Source of the DNA: Orlajensenia stereocauli
GTDB taxonomy: Bacteria; Actinomycetota; Actinomycetes; Actinomycetales; Microbacteriaceae
Reading direction: 5' to 3' (one strand)
NCBI RefSeq assembly: GCF_039548895.1
Contig: NZ_JBCLVG010000001.1
Length of the DNA stretch: 64,000 bases
Positions 43,055-51,968 of this stretch are shown here, in pieces (position 1 is the first letter of the stretch; every line of letters starts with the position of its first letter). The position numbers and the translations under genes were made by a program. The notes below the pieces were generated by a model. The model made no database searches. It saw only the letters and a program-made list of their open reading frames with translations, and had not been told where the DNA came from.

Positions 43055-46000
43055 GTGACGATCACGGGATTCCAGAGCACCGCAGCGAGTACCGCGTTCG
43101 CAGCCGCCGTGGTCCCCGCGACCGACGAGGTGCCCCTCGATCCCGCCCAGCTGGCCGTTCTCGCGCTGCCCGACGGCCGATCGGCCGCCGTCGTCGGAGC
43201 CCCGGGCTCCGGCAAGACGACCCTCGTCGTCGAGCTGGTGCGCGACCGCATCCGCAGCCGCGGCTACGCCCCAGGCGACGTGCTCGTACTGGCAGCGACG
43301 CGCGCATCGGCGACCCGGCTGCGCGATCGCATCGGGCTGCGCGTCGGCGTGCCCACGAACGGCCCCCTGGCTCGCACAGGCAACTCCCTCGCCTTCCAGA
43401 TCGTGCGTGGGGCGTCGACGGATGCCGACGATCCCGTGCTGCTCACCGGTGGCGAACAGGACCAGATCATCGCCGAACTGCTGGCCGGTCATCTCGAGGA
43501 GGGCACAGGGCCGAGCTGGCCCGATCCGCTGACTCCCGAGGTGCGCGGCCTCCGCGGCTTCCGCACGGAACTGCGCGACCTGATGGCCCGCTGCACCGAG
43601 TACGGCGTATCGCCGAAGCGTCTCGCTGCGCTCGGACGGGAGCTCGGCCGCCCCGAGTGGGAGGCTGCTGCCGAGTTCCTGCACGAGTACGAGGCCGTCA
43701 CCGATGCCTATCGCTCGCGGGCCTTCGATTCCGCGTCGCTCGCCCAGGAGGCTGCCGCGACGGTGAGGGAGGCACCTGCCGGAGCAGCGGCATCCGTCAC
43801 CCTCGGCTCCCTCGCCACTCTGAAGCTGCTGATCGTCGACGACGCGCAGGAGCTCACCCGGTCGACTCTCGCCCTGCTGCGCCGGTTCGCCGAGCGCGGC
43901 GTCGCCATCGTGGCCGTCGGCGATCCGGACGTGAGCACGGGATCGTTCCGCGGTTCGCACCCCGATGCCCTCGGCCGACTCGCCCAGCATCTCGGGCTCG
44001 ACTCCGTCGACACGATCGTGCTCGACACGGTTCACCGGCACGGACCCGACATCCGCGGCATCGTGGCCGCAGTATCGGGTCGCATCGGGACGGCGGGCAC
44101 CACCGGGCGCCACCGCCGGGCCAGTGCTGCGGATGCCGATGCCGGTGTCGGTCCCGACGCCGGGGTTCCCGCCGCCTCGCCGCCGTCCGTCCGTGCTCGC
44201 ATCGCCAGCAGCCCGGCGCAGCAGCTCGAGCTCATCGCCCGCTCCCTGCGCGAGCGTCACGTCTTCGACGGCGTCGCCTGGGGGGACATGGCGGTGGTCG
44301 TGCGCAGCGGGTCGCTCGTCGAACCACTCTCCCGGGGCCTGGCAGCCCTCGAGGTGCCCACGACCGTCACCACGGCCGGGTCCGCACTCCGCGACGAGCA
44401 GGTCGTGCGGGCCTTCGTGCTCGCCCTCGACGTCGCCATGGGGCGTCGACGGCTCGACGCTCTCGCCGCCGTCGACCTGCTCTCCGGGGCGCTCGGCGGA
44501 CTCGACCCCATCTCGCTCCGACGGCTGCGCTCGGCGCTCCGTCGTGAGGAGCTCGCCGCCGGAGGAACGCGGGGTGCAGACGACCTCCTCGTCGAGGCGC
44601 TCGACAGGCCCGGCGGGCTCGCCACCATCGACACGGCGACCGCGCGGCGCGCGACCCGCCTGGCCGAGAGCGTGCGCACGGCGTCAGCGGAAGCGGCAGC
44701 CGGAGCCACCATCGAGGAGCTGCTGTGGGGGCTCTGGCAGCGCAGCGGGCTCGAACGCACCTGGACCGCCCAGGCGAAGGAGCCGGGCATCGCCGCCGAT
44801 GAGGCCGACCGCCACCTCGACGTCGTCGTCGCCCTGTTCACCTCCGCCCAGCGCTTCGTCGAGCGGGCACCGTTGGCGCCTCCAGCGCTGTTCCTCGACG
44901 AGCTCACGGCACGAGACGTCGCCGAGGACACCCTCGCTCCGCGCGCCGTCGCCCAATCGGTCACGGTCTCCACGCCGACAGGTGTGGTCGGCCGTGACTT
45001 CGAGATCGTGGTCGTCGCCGGAGTGCAGGAGAACGTCTGGCCCGACATGCGGGTGCGCGGCTCGCTGCTCGGCTCCGGCGATCTCGCCGCCGCGGCCACG
45101 GGAGCATCCGCCGACACCACCGATGCCCGCACCGCCGTGCTGCACGATGAGCTGCGCCTGTTCGCGCAGGCCGTATCGCGCTCCCGCAGCGAGCTCATCG
45201 TCACTGCGGTGAGCGACGAGGACCAGGCGCCCTCCGCGTTCTTCTCGCTGCTTCCCGAGCCCGACGACACGCCTCCCGAGCGGCATCCGCTCTCCCTCCG
45301 CGGACTCACGGCTCGGCTGCGCCGTACCCTGACCACCGAGACCGACCCGCTGCGCAGCAGGCAGGCGGCCTTCGACCTCGCCCGCCTCGCCGCTGAGGGC
45401 GTGGCCGGAGCCGACCCCGTCGACTGGTACGGAATCGCCGACCCCTCCACCGAACTCCCTCTGCACTATGCGGAGGGCGGCGACGGACCCGTGCGGGTCT
45501 CTCCCTCGCGCATGGAGGCATTCGAGACCTGCGAGCTGCACTGGCTCGTCGACCAGCTCGGCGGCTCGGCTCCGAATACGGCCTCGAGCCTCGGCAGCAT
45601 CATCCACTCGGTCGCCGAGCACGCCACGCCCGAGTCCGACATCTCTCCCGACGGCCTGCTCGCGAGCGTGCGCGAGCGCTGGGAGGAGATCCCGTTCGAG
45701 TCGGAGTGGCAGTCGGGACTGGAGTCCGCGCGCGCAGCTGACCTCACCGAACGGCTCTCGGCCTACCTGCGCGATTTCCGCGCGGCGGGTGGCGAACTGG
45801 TGCAGGCCGAGGGCGGCTTCTCGCTGCCCGTCGGCGACGCCGTACTGAACGGCAAGATCGACAGGGTGGAGCTCCGCGGAGGCGAGCTCTACATCGTCGA
45901 CCTCAAGACCGGGCGCAGCGAGCCGACGAGCGACGACGCCGTCGCCGAGCATGCGCAGCTCGGCGCCTATCAGCTGGCCTACGCGGCCGGAGCCCTCGGC

Positions 46001-46252
46001 GAGTTGCCCGACGCGCCTCTCGGCGGCGCCAGGCTCGTGGTCGTCTCCAGCGGCACTCGAGCCCAACCCTGGCGGCAGCCCACCCAGGCCCCGCTCGACG
46101 ACGATCAGCTCGCGGCCTTCCGCATGCGAGTGGAGGAGGACGCCCGCCGCATGGGTGGAACCACGTTCATCGCCCAGATCGGATCACATTGCGTCGACCC
46201 GTACTCCCACGGTTCCTGCCGCATCCATGTCGTGGGATCGGTGAGCTCATGA
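43055..46252 (+). CDS. adnA: Helicase-nuclease subunit AdnA
   Basis: About 1065 residues. An SF1A (UvrD-like) motor is followed by a RecB-type nuclease. Motif I is GAPGSGKTT. Motif II is VDDAQE instead of the usual DExxD, as expected for the degenerate AdnA motor. The nuclease has GKIDRVE, VDLKTGR and QLGAYQLAY. AdnA pairs with AdnB to resect double-strand breaks, the actinobacterial counterpart of RecBCD/AddAB. Its TGA overlaps the adnB start (ATGA). The order AdnA-AdnB matches Rv3202c-Rv3201c. Confidence 0.9.
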   Translation: MTITGFQSTAASTAFAAAVVPATDEVPLDPAQLAVLALPDGRSAAVVGAPGSGKTTLVVELVRDRIRSRGYAPGDVLVLAATRASATRLRDRIGLRVGVPTNGPLARTGNSLAFQIVRGASTDADDPVLLTGGEQDQIIAELLAGHLEEGTGPSWPDPLTPEVRGLRGFRTELRDLMARCTEYGVSPKRLAALGRELGRPEWEAAAEFLHEYEAVTDAYRSRAFDSASLAQEAAATVREAPAGAAASVTLGSLATLKLLIVDDAQELTRSTLALLRRFAERGVAIVAVGDPDVSTGSFRGSHPDALGRLAQHLGLDSVDTIVLDTVHRHGPDIRGIVAAVSGRIGTAGTTGRHRRASAADADAGVGPDAGVPAASPPSVRARIASSPAQQLELIARSLRERHVFDGVAWGDMAVVVRSGSLVEPLSRGLAALEVPTTVTTAGSALRDEQVVRAFVLALDVAMGRRRLDALAAVDLLSGALGGLDPISLRRLRSALRREELAAGGTRGADDLLVEALDRPGGLATIDTATARRATRLAESVRTASAEAAAGATIEELLWGLWQRSGLERTWTAQAKEPGIAADEADRHLDVVVALFTSAQRFVERAPLAPPALFLDELTARDVAEDTLAPRAVAQSVTVSTPTGVVGRDFEIVVVAGVQENVWPDMRVRGSLLGSGDLAAAATGASADTTDARTAVLHDELRLFAQAVSRSRSELIVTAVSDEDQAPSAFFSLLPEPDDTPPERHPLSLRGLTARLRRTLTTETDPLRSRQAAFDLARLAAEGVAGADPVDWYGIADPSTELPLHYAEGGDGPVRVSPSRMEAFETCELHWLVDQLGGSAPNTASSLGSIIHSVAEHATPESDISPDGLLASVRERWEEIPFESEWQSGLESARAADLTERLSAYLRDFRAAGGELVQAEGGFSLPVGDAVLNGKIDRVELRGGELYIVDLKTGRSEPTSDDAVAEHAQLGAYQLAYAAGALGELPDAPLGGARLVVVSSGTRAQPWRQPTQAPLDDDQLAAFRMRVEEDARRMGGTTFIAQIGSHCVDPYSHGSCRIHVVGSVSS

Positions 46253-49200
46253 CAGACGTCACCCTCGATGGTCTCGGCAACGAGTTCGCTCCCGTCGACC
46301 CGCCTCGGGTCGACCTCGCTCCCGATGAGCTCGCCCGTCGCATCGGCGACCCGTTCTCGCCCACGGCCGAGCAGGCCGCCGTCATCCGCGCCGACCTGGC
46401 GCCGACGCTGGTCATCGCCGGAGCCGGCAGCGGCAAGACCGAGACGATGGCGAACCGCGTCATCTGGCTGCTCGCGACAGGACGTGTGCGACCGGAGCAG
46501 GTGCTCGGCCTCACCTTCACGCGCAAGGCCGCCGGCGAGCTGGCCGAGCGCATCCAGCGTCGCATCGGCCGCCTCGACGAGAGTGGCCTGCTTCCCCGAC
46601 GCACGGCAGGCGGAGAGGCCGGCGGCGACTCCGGAGCGAACTCGCTCTTCGACCGTCCCACGGTATCGACCTACAACGCCTTCGCGAACAGCATCTTCCA
46701 CGACAACGCCGTCATCCTCGGCCGGGAGCCCGAGTCGCAGCTGCTCAGCGAGTCGTCGGCATGGTTGCTCGCCCGCCGCGTGACGGTCGAGCACGGTGAC
46801 GATCGTCTGGTGCGCATCGGCAAGCGCGTCGACGACGTGACGGATGCCGTCCTCCGCATCAGCCGCGCCCTCGCCGAGAACGAGGCCGACGGCGCCGAGG
46901 TGCGCCGCTTCGGCCAGGACTTCCGCCGCCTCGGCGAGCTGCCGTACAACGAGAAGACCGGCGCAGCCAAGCAGTACGCCGACGTGACCACCGCCCTCGC
47001 CCACGTCGAGTCGCTCGATGTGCTCCTCGACCTCGCCGTGCGCTTCGACGCCGAGAAGCGCAGGCTCGGCCTCGTCGAGTTCTCAGACCAGGTCGCTCTA
47101 GCGCGGGCAGCGTGCGAGCGCAGCTCGCGGGTCGTCGACGGCTATCGCGAGCGCTACAAGGTCATCCTTCTCGACGAGTACCAGGACACCTCCGTCGGCC
47201 AGACCCGACTGCTGTCGACCCTCTTCGCCGGGCAGGGAGTCATGGCCGTCGGAGATCCGCACCAGTCGATCTACGGCTGGCGCGGCGCGAGTGCCGACAA
47301 CCTCAGCCGCTTCTCGTCGGACTTCGCCGCCGACGGCACCAGCGCCGACACCCTCAGCCTCTCGACGAGCTGGCGCAACCCCACGATCGTTCTGGATGCG
47401 GCCAACCGCCTCGTCGAGCCGTTGACCGCCGTCACTACGGTGGGCGTCGCGACTCTCGCCCCGCGTCCGGCGGCCCCGGTTGGCGTGCTCACCGCGTCGT
47501 TCCACGAGCAGATGGCCGACGAGGCCGATGCCGTCGCCGAGTGGTTCTCCGGTCGCCTCGACCCTGCAGGACCCGAGGCCGAGAAGCCGACCGCGGCGAT
47601 GCTGTTCCGAGCCCGCCGGCACATGGAGTTCTTCGCCGATGCGCTTCGACGCCGCGGCATCCCGTGCCACGTCCTGGGCATCGGGGGCCTGCTGTCGACG
47701 CCGGAGGTGGTCGACCTCGTCGCCGCCCTGCGCGTCGTGCACGACCCGGCTGCGGGCTCGTCGCTGCTGCGCCTCCTCGCCGGCGCCCTGTTCCGCATCG
47801 GGCCGCGAGACCTCGCCGAACTCGCTCGAGTGGCCGGCTGGCTGCAGAGCCGGGACTGGCAGCAGAAGGACGTCGGCGACGAGGTGCGGCGGGCGCTGCG
47901 CGAATCCGTCGCCATCGACGACGCCGCGTCCATCGTCGACGCGCTCGACTTCGTGTCGTCGGCTCCAGCCGAGCACCGCCAGCTCGCCGGCTTCAGCGAT
48001 CTCGGTCTCTACCGCCTGCGTGGTGCCGGTGCACGCCTCGCCTTCCTGCGTTCCCGCGTCGGCCTCGCGCTGCCCGACTTCGTGCGACTCGTCGAGCAGG
48101 AGCTCCGCCTCGACATCGAGGTGAGCGCCAATGAGCGCAACGAACGCGGTATGGCGAATCTCTATGCGTTCCACGACGAGGTCGCCGCCTTCGTGGCCGC
48201 AGACGAGCGCGGAACCCTCGGCAGCTTCCTGGCGTGGCTGGCTCGCGCCGAGAAGGCCGACGATCTCGGACCCCGCAGCGATCCGGGCGAGCGAGGCGTC
48301 GTGCAGCTGCTCACCATCCACGGGTCGAAGGGCCTCGAGTGGGACCACGTCGTCGTCCCCGGCATGACCGAGGCCGGTCTGCCGAGTGCTCCGCGAGAGG
48401 GCGGCGGCTGGGTGTCGTTCGGCCAGTTGCCGTACGAGTTCCGCGGCGATCGCCTCGAACTGCCCGTGCTGCCCTGGCGCACGGTGTCGACGCAGCAGCA
48501 GTTCCGCGACGAGTTCGTGGCGTTCAAGGCCGCGCTCGCCGAGCGCAGCTCGCTCGAGGAGCGTCGGCTCGCCTACGTCGCCGTCACCCGGGCCCGAGAG
48601 CAGCTGTTGCTCACGGGGTCGTTCTGGGCCGACGGCACCCGGCCCAAGCAGCCCAGCCGCTACCTGCGCGAGCTCGCCGAGGTCGGCATCATCGCGGACC
48701 TCCCCGAGGCTCCCGAGAACGAGGAGAACCCGTCCGATCGCGCTGGTCGCACGGGGGAGTGGCCGTTCGACCCCCTGGGCACGCGACGGGTCGGCGTGGA
48801 GCAGGCGGCGGATGCCGTGCGCTCAGCCGCCCGCGAGCGCTCGAGAACTCTCGTGCGGCCGGCGACGCCGTGGAGTCGCGACATCGATCTGCTGCTTGCC
48901 GAGCGCAGGCGGCGCGCTCAGCCCGAACCCGTCGCCGTCCCGGCGCGCATCCCGGCGTCGCGGTTCAAGGACTACGTCGATCGTCCCGGAGAGGTCGCAG
49001 AGGGCCTGCGTCGGCCGCTGCCGCAGCGCCCCTACCGCGCCACGCGTCTCGGCACGCTGTTCCACAGCTGGGTCGAGCACCGCTCGGCTGGCGTCGGCTC
49101 GTTCGACCTCCTCGACGTGTCGGCTGACGAGTCGGATGCCGACACCACCGTCGAGTTCGACGTCGTCGATGCCATGCCCGAGAGCGGCCGGCTGGCGCAG

Positions 49201-49665
49201 CTCCAAGCGACATTCGAACGTTCGGAGTGGGCGGATCGCGCGCCGGAGGACGTCGAGATCGAGATCCATCTCGCCCTCGCCGGCCAGGTGTTCATCTGCA
49301 AGCTCGATGCCGTCTACCGCACCGAGACGGGCTACCAGGTCGTCGACTGGAAGACCGGGCGCGCTCCGACCGATGCTCGCGATCTCGAGCTCAAGCAGAC
49401 CCAGCTGGCGCTCTACCGCCTCGCGTACGCACGGTGGAAGGACGTCGATCCGTCGACCGTCGACGCCGTGTTCTACTTCGTGGCCGACGATGTGGTCGTA
49501 CGCCCCGAGCGCCTCTACGAGGAGGAGGACCTGCTCGCGCTGTGGTCGTCGGTCTCGTCCGAGGCCCTGCGGGAGCCCGAGCGCGCCTCGAGCTCGCTGT
49601 CGAATGCCCCCGTCGCGTCTGGATCGTCGTCGGATGCGGCATCCGATGGCCCGGCGTCATCCTGA
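46249..49665 (+). CDS. adnB: Helicase-nuclease subunit AdnB
   Basis: 1138 residues from ATG 46249, which overlaps the adnA stop. The motor is canonical: GAGSGKTE (motif I), LLDEYQDTS (II), GDPHQSIYGWRGA (III), HGSKGLEWDHV (V) and VAVTRAREQL (VI). The C-terminal nuclease has KLDAVY, VDWKTGR and the Q-x-x-LALYRLAY motif. It provides the ATPase and one nuclease of AdnAB. The last 151 bp overlap the phosphotransferase-like gene on the other strand. Confidence 0.92.
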   Translation: MTDVTLDGLGNEFAPVDPPRVDLAPDELARRIGDPFSPTAEQAAVIRADLAPTLVIAGAGSGKTETMANRVIWLLATGRVRPEQVLGLTFTRKAAGELAERIQRRIGRLDESGLLPRRTAGGEAGGDSGANSLFDRPTVSTYNAFANSIFHDNAVILGREPESQLLSESSAWLLARRVTVEHGDDRLVRIGKRVDDVTDAVLRISRALAENEADGAEVRRFGQDFRRLGELPYNEKTGAAKQYADVTTALAHVESLDVLLDLAVRFDAEKRRLGLVEFSDQVALARAACERSSRVVDGYRERYKVILLDEYQDTSVGQTRLLSTLFAGQGVMAVGDPHQSIYGWRGASADNLSRFSSDFAADGTSADTLSLSTSWRNPTIVLDAANRLVEPLTAVTTVGVATLAPRPAAPVGVLTASFHEQMADEADAVAEWFSGRLDPAGPEAEKPTAAMLFRARRHMEFFADALRRRGIPCHVLGIGGLLSTPEVVDLVAALRVVHDPAAGSSLLRLLAGALFRIGPRDLAELARVAGWLQSRDWQQKDVGDEVRRALRESVAIDDAASIVDALDFVSSAPAEHRQLAGFSDLGLYRLRGAGARLAFLRSRVGLALPDFVRLVEQELRLDIEVSANERNERGMANLYAFHDEVAAFVAADERGTLGSFLAWLARAEKADDLGPRSDPGERGVVQLLTIHGSKGLEWDHVVVPGMTEAGLPSAPREGGGWVSFGQLPYEFRGDRLELPVLPWRTVSTQQQFRDEFVAFKAALAERSSLEERRLAYVAVTRAREQLLLTGSFWADGTRPKQPSRYLRELAEVGIIADLPEAPENEENPSDRAGRTGEWPFDPLGTRRVGVEQAADAVRSAARERSRTLVRPATPWSRDIDLLLAERRRRAQPEPVAVPARIPASRFKDYVDRPGEVAEGLRRPLPQRPYRATRLGTLFHSWVEHRSAGVGSFDLLDVSADESDADTTVEFDVVDAMPESGRLAQLQATFERSEWADRAPEDVEIEIHLALAGQVFICKLDAVYRTETGYQVVDWKTGRAPTDARDLELKQTQLALYRLAYARWKDVDPSTVDAVFYFVADDVVVRPERLYEEEDLLALWSSVSSEALREPERASSSLSNAPVASGSSSDAASDGPASS

Positions 49666-50837
49666 GGCATCGCGAACAACTCGATCGGGCCGGTCTCCAA
49701 CCCGTCGTGAGAGGCGAACGGCTCGCCGGTCTTCGACAGCGTGTGCCAGGCCGGCTTCTCGGGCTCGCCGTAGCTCTCGAGCTCGAACGAGGACTGGTCA
49801 TAGCTGTCGGTGTGCATCTCGGCACCGCCACCGCGTCGGAGTTCGGTGCGCGGGGTGTCCTGCAGCATGGCCTCGACGTCGGAGACGGCCATCACCGGGC
49901 CCGTGAGCGGGGAGATCGGATTCATGACGTCGGCGTGCACGCTGTCGACCAGGCCGTCGAGCATCGCCACTGCGTCGGTGATCACCGCCTCGTCGTGGGT
50001 CTCGACGCCGTGCAGCAGCCAGCGGGCGAGCTCGAGCTCGGCGTAGAGCATGGCGCGCTGAGTGATCAGGCGATCGGATGCCGACCCTCGACCCGCCGTG
50101 TAGGCGGCGATGGCGGTCTCGGCGGCCTCGCCACGCGAGGCGAGCAGCCAGTGCAGGTCGCGCGCGCTGTCGCCCACCCGGAGGCCCGACCAGCCGATGA
50201 TCGCCGAGATGGCGTCGTCGGAGACCAGCAGGGACCCGGCGCTCAGTGAGCCGTTGATCACGACGGGGGCGAACTGCCAGAGGCTGTCGTCATCCGTCGC
50301 CTCCTCCCAGCGTCGCAGGAGTGCGGCCGGCAGATGCCCGGTGTCTGCGGTGCGCCCGACGAGGGTGATGGCGGCGGCCCGGGCATCCGGAGCTGTCTGC
50401 AGAGGCAGGCCGGCGTCCGAGATGAACGAGGTGGGCAGGGAGTGCACGGCAGCGATGGCGCGGCCGACGCTGGCGGCCAGGCCCGCGTCCGAGGTCAGGT
50501 GGTCGAGACCGACGGGATGCCCGGGCAGGAAGTCGTAGGCCAGAGCGCGGGTGCCGTTGATGGGCGCCTGGCCCAGGAACTCGGGCACGTCGAACGGCAG
50601 GCGGCTGCGCACACCCGTCGTCAGCGCACGCAGCGCCACGAGGTCGGCGGCCTGCTCGGTCTCGGCGGCCTGCGTACGCGGCATCCGCACGATGACCTCG
50701 CGGCCGTCGCGATCGGTCACCACTGCTGAATCGAACTCGCCGTGACCGGAGCCGCTGTGGCTGCGTGCCGACTGCACGTCGAGGCCGGGAACGGCTGCGG
50801 TGGCCAGCGCGGCTAGAGTGAGATGGGTTCGGGCCAT
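49515..50837 (-). CDS. Aminoglycoside-phosphotransferase-fold pseudokinase
   Basis: 440 residues from ATG 50837 (TACCCT six bases upstream). The C-lobe follows the APH family in order but lacks its active residues: the catalytic loop is INGSLSAGS rather than HGDLHPGN, and the metal site is IIGW rather than IDW. The ATP-side lobe holds VIVRMPRT. Activity is unlikely, and it may bind a ligand or partner instead. The tail past about residue 390 is Asp/Ser-rich and overlaps adnB. Neighbours are AdnB and NudC. Confidence 0.82.
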   Translation of the reverse strand: MARTHLTLAALATAAVPGLDVQSARSHSGSGHGEFDSAVVTDRDGREVIVRMPRTQAAETEQAADLVALRALTTGVRSRLPFDVPEFLGQAPINGTRALAYDFLPGHPVGLDHLTSDAGLAASVGRAIAAVHSLPTSFISDAGLPLQTAPDARAAAITLVGRTADTGHLPAALLRRWEEATDDDSLWQFAPVVINGSLSAGSLLVSDDAISAIIGWSGLRVGDSARDLHWLLASRGEAAETAIAAYTAGRGSASDRLITQRAMLYAELELARWLLHGVETHDEAVITDAVAMLDGLVDSVHADVMNPISPLTGPVMAVSDVEAMLQDTPRTELRRGGGAEMHTDSYDQSSFELESYGEPEKPAWHTLSKTGEPFASHDGLETGPIELFAMPQDDAGPSDAASDDDPDATGAFDSELEARSGSRRASDETDDHSASRSSSS

Positions 50838-50843
50838 GCCTTC

Positions 50844-50849
50844 AGGGTA
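50844..50849 (-). promoter_or_regulatory. TANNNT box six bases before the pseudokinase gene
   Basis: TACCCT on the minus strand, then GAAGGC and ATG 50837. Confidence 0.55.
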
Positions 50850-50990
50850 CGTCCTCGTGCTTGGCTGCGGCCGACCGCCACGCCTTCGCCGAAAGCCTCG
50901 TTCGCTGGCTTTCCCGGCAGGGAGGACGACGACGGACCGAACTGCTGCGCGGAGAATCGGCACCGCGCTCGTGAGTTGAGGAGATGCCCG

Positions 50991-51968
50991 GTGAGTCATG
51001 GCCCCCTGAGCATTCCGCTCGCCCGCCACCTGCTCGACCGCGACGCCGATGCCCGTTCGCGCGAAGGACTCCTCGAGTCGCTGCTGGCCGATCCCCTCAC
51101 CCGGGTGATCGCCGTGCACAACGGGCGGGCTCTGCTGTCCGGCGGGGTCGATGGCGTCGATGACAGCGCGGCCGCAGTCGCAGCTCCCTCTCTCGCGCTC
51201 CTCGATCCGGATGCAGCGACAGGTGCCGAGCAGTACCTCTATCTGGGCCGCAGCACCCAGGGATCGCGCGTCGGGACCCCTCTCGTCGCCGCCATCGTCG
51301 GCGACGAGGCCGCAGCTCGGATCGAGCCGGACGCCGCACGGTGGGCGACCCTGCGCACGGCGGCACCGCTCCTCTCCGACGGCGATGCCGGGCTCTTCGC
51401 CGAGATCGCCTCCGTCGCCAACTGGCACGCGTCCCACGGCTTCTGCCCGCGCTGCGGAACCGCGACCATCCCGCAGCAGGCCGGCTGGGTGCGGCACTGC
51501 CCGAAGGACGACATCGACATCTTCCCGCGCACCGATCCCGCCGTCATCGTGCTGATCACGGATGCCGACGACCGCGTTCTGCTCGGATCGAACGCCAACT
51601 GGACCACGGGTCGCTATTCGCTCCTGGCCGGATTCGTCGAGCCGGGCGAGTCGCTCGAGCACGCCGTCATCCGTGAGATGAAGGAGGAGTCCGGCGTCGA
51701 CGTGGTCGATCCGATCTACCGCGGGTCGCAGCCCTGGCCGTTCCCGGCATCGATCATGCTCGGCTTCCACGCTCGCCTGTCTGACGCCCAGGATCCCGAG
51801 AGCCTGGTTCCCGACGGCGTCGAGATCGTCGACCTGCGCTGGCTCACCCGGGAGCAGCTCGCCTCGCCCGGCAGCGGTGTCCTCCTGCCCGGCGCCGCGT
51901 CCATCGCCCGCGCGCTGCTCGAGGACTGGTACGGCGGGCCGATCCCCGACCACGAGGGTCGCTGGTGA
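50991..51968 (+). CDS. nudC: NADH pyrophosphatase / NAD-RNA decapping hydrolase NudC
   Basis: 325 residues from GTG 50991, with GAGGAG about eight bases upstream. The Nudix box is complete: GFVEPGESLEHAVIREMKEESGV, preceded by FPRTDPAVIVLI. NudC cleaves NAD(H) and removes NAD caps from RNA. The zinc ribbon begins CPRC and continues HCPKDD, so only three of the usual four cysteines are present and the last is Asp. Its TGA overlaps the next gene's GTG. Order NudC-UvrD2 matches Rv3199c-Rv3198c. Confidence 0.92.
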   Translation: MSHGPLSIPLARHLLDRDADARSREGLLESLLADPLTRVIAVHNGRALLSGGVDGVDDSAAAVAAPSLALLDPDAATGAEQYLYLGRSTQGSRVGTPLVAAIVGDEAAARIEPDAARWATLRTAAPLLSDGDAGLFAEIASVANWHASHGFCPRCGTATIPQQAGWVRHCPKDDIDIFPRTDPAVIVLITDADDRVLLGSNANWTTGRYSLLAGFVEPGESLEHAVIREMKEESGVDVVDPIYRGSQPWPFPASIMLGFHARLSDAQDPESLVPDGVEIVDLRWLTREQLASPGSGVLLPGAASIARALLEDWYGGPIPDHEGRW

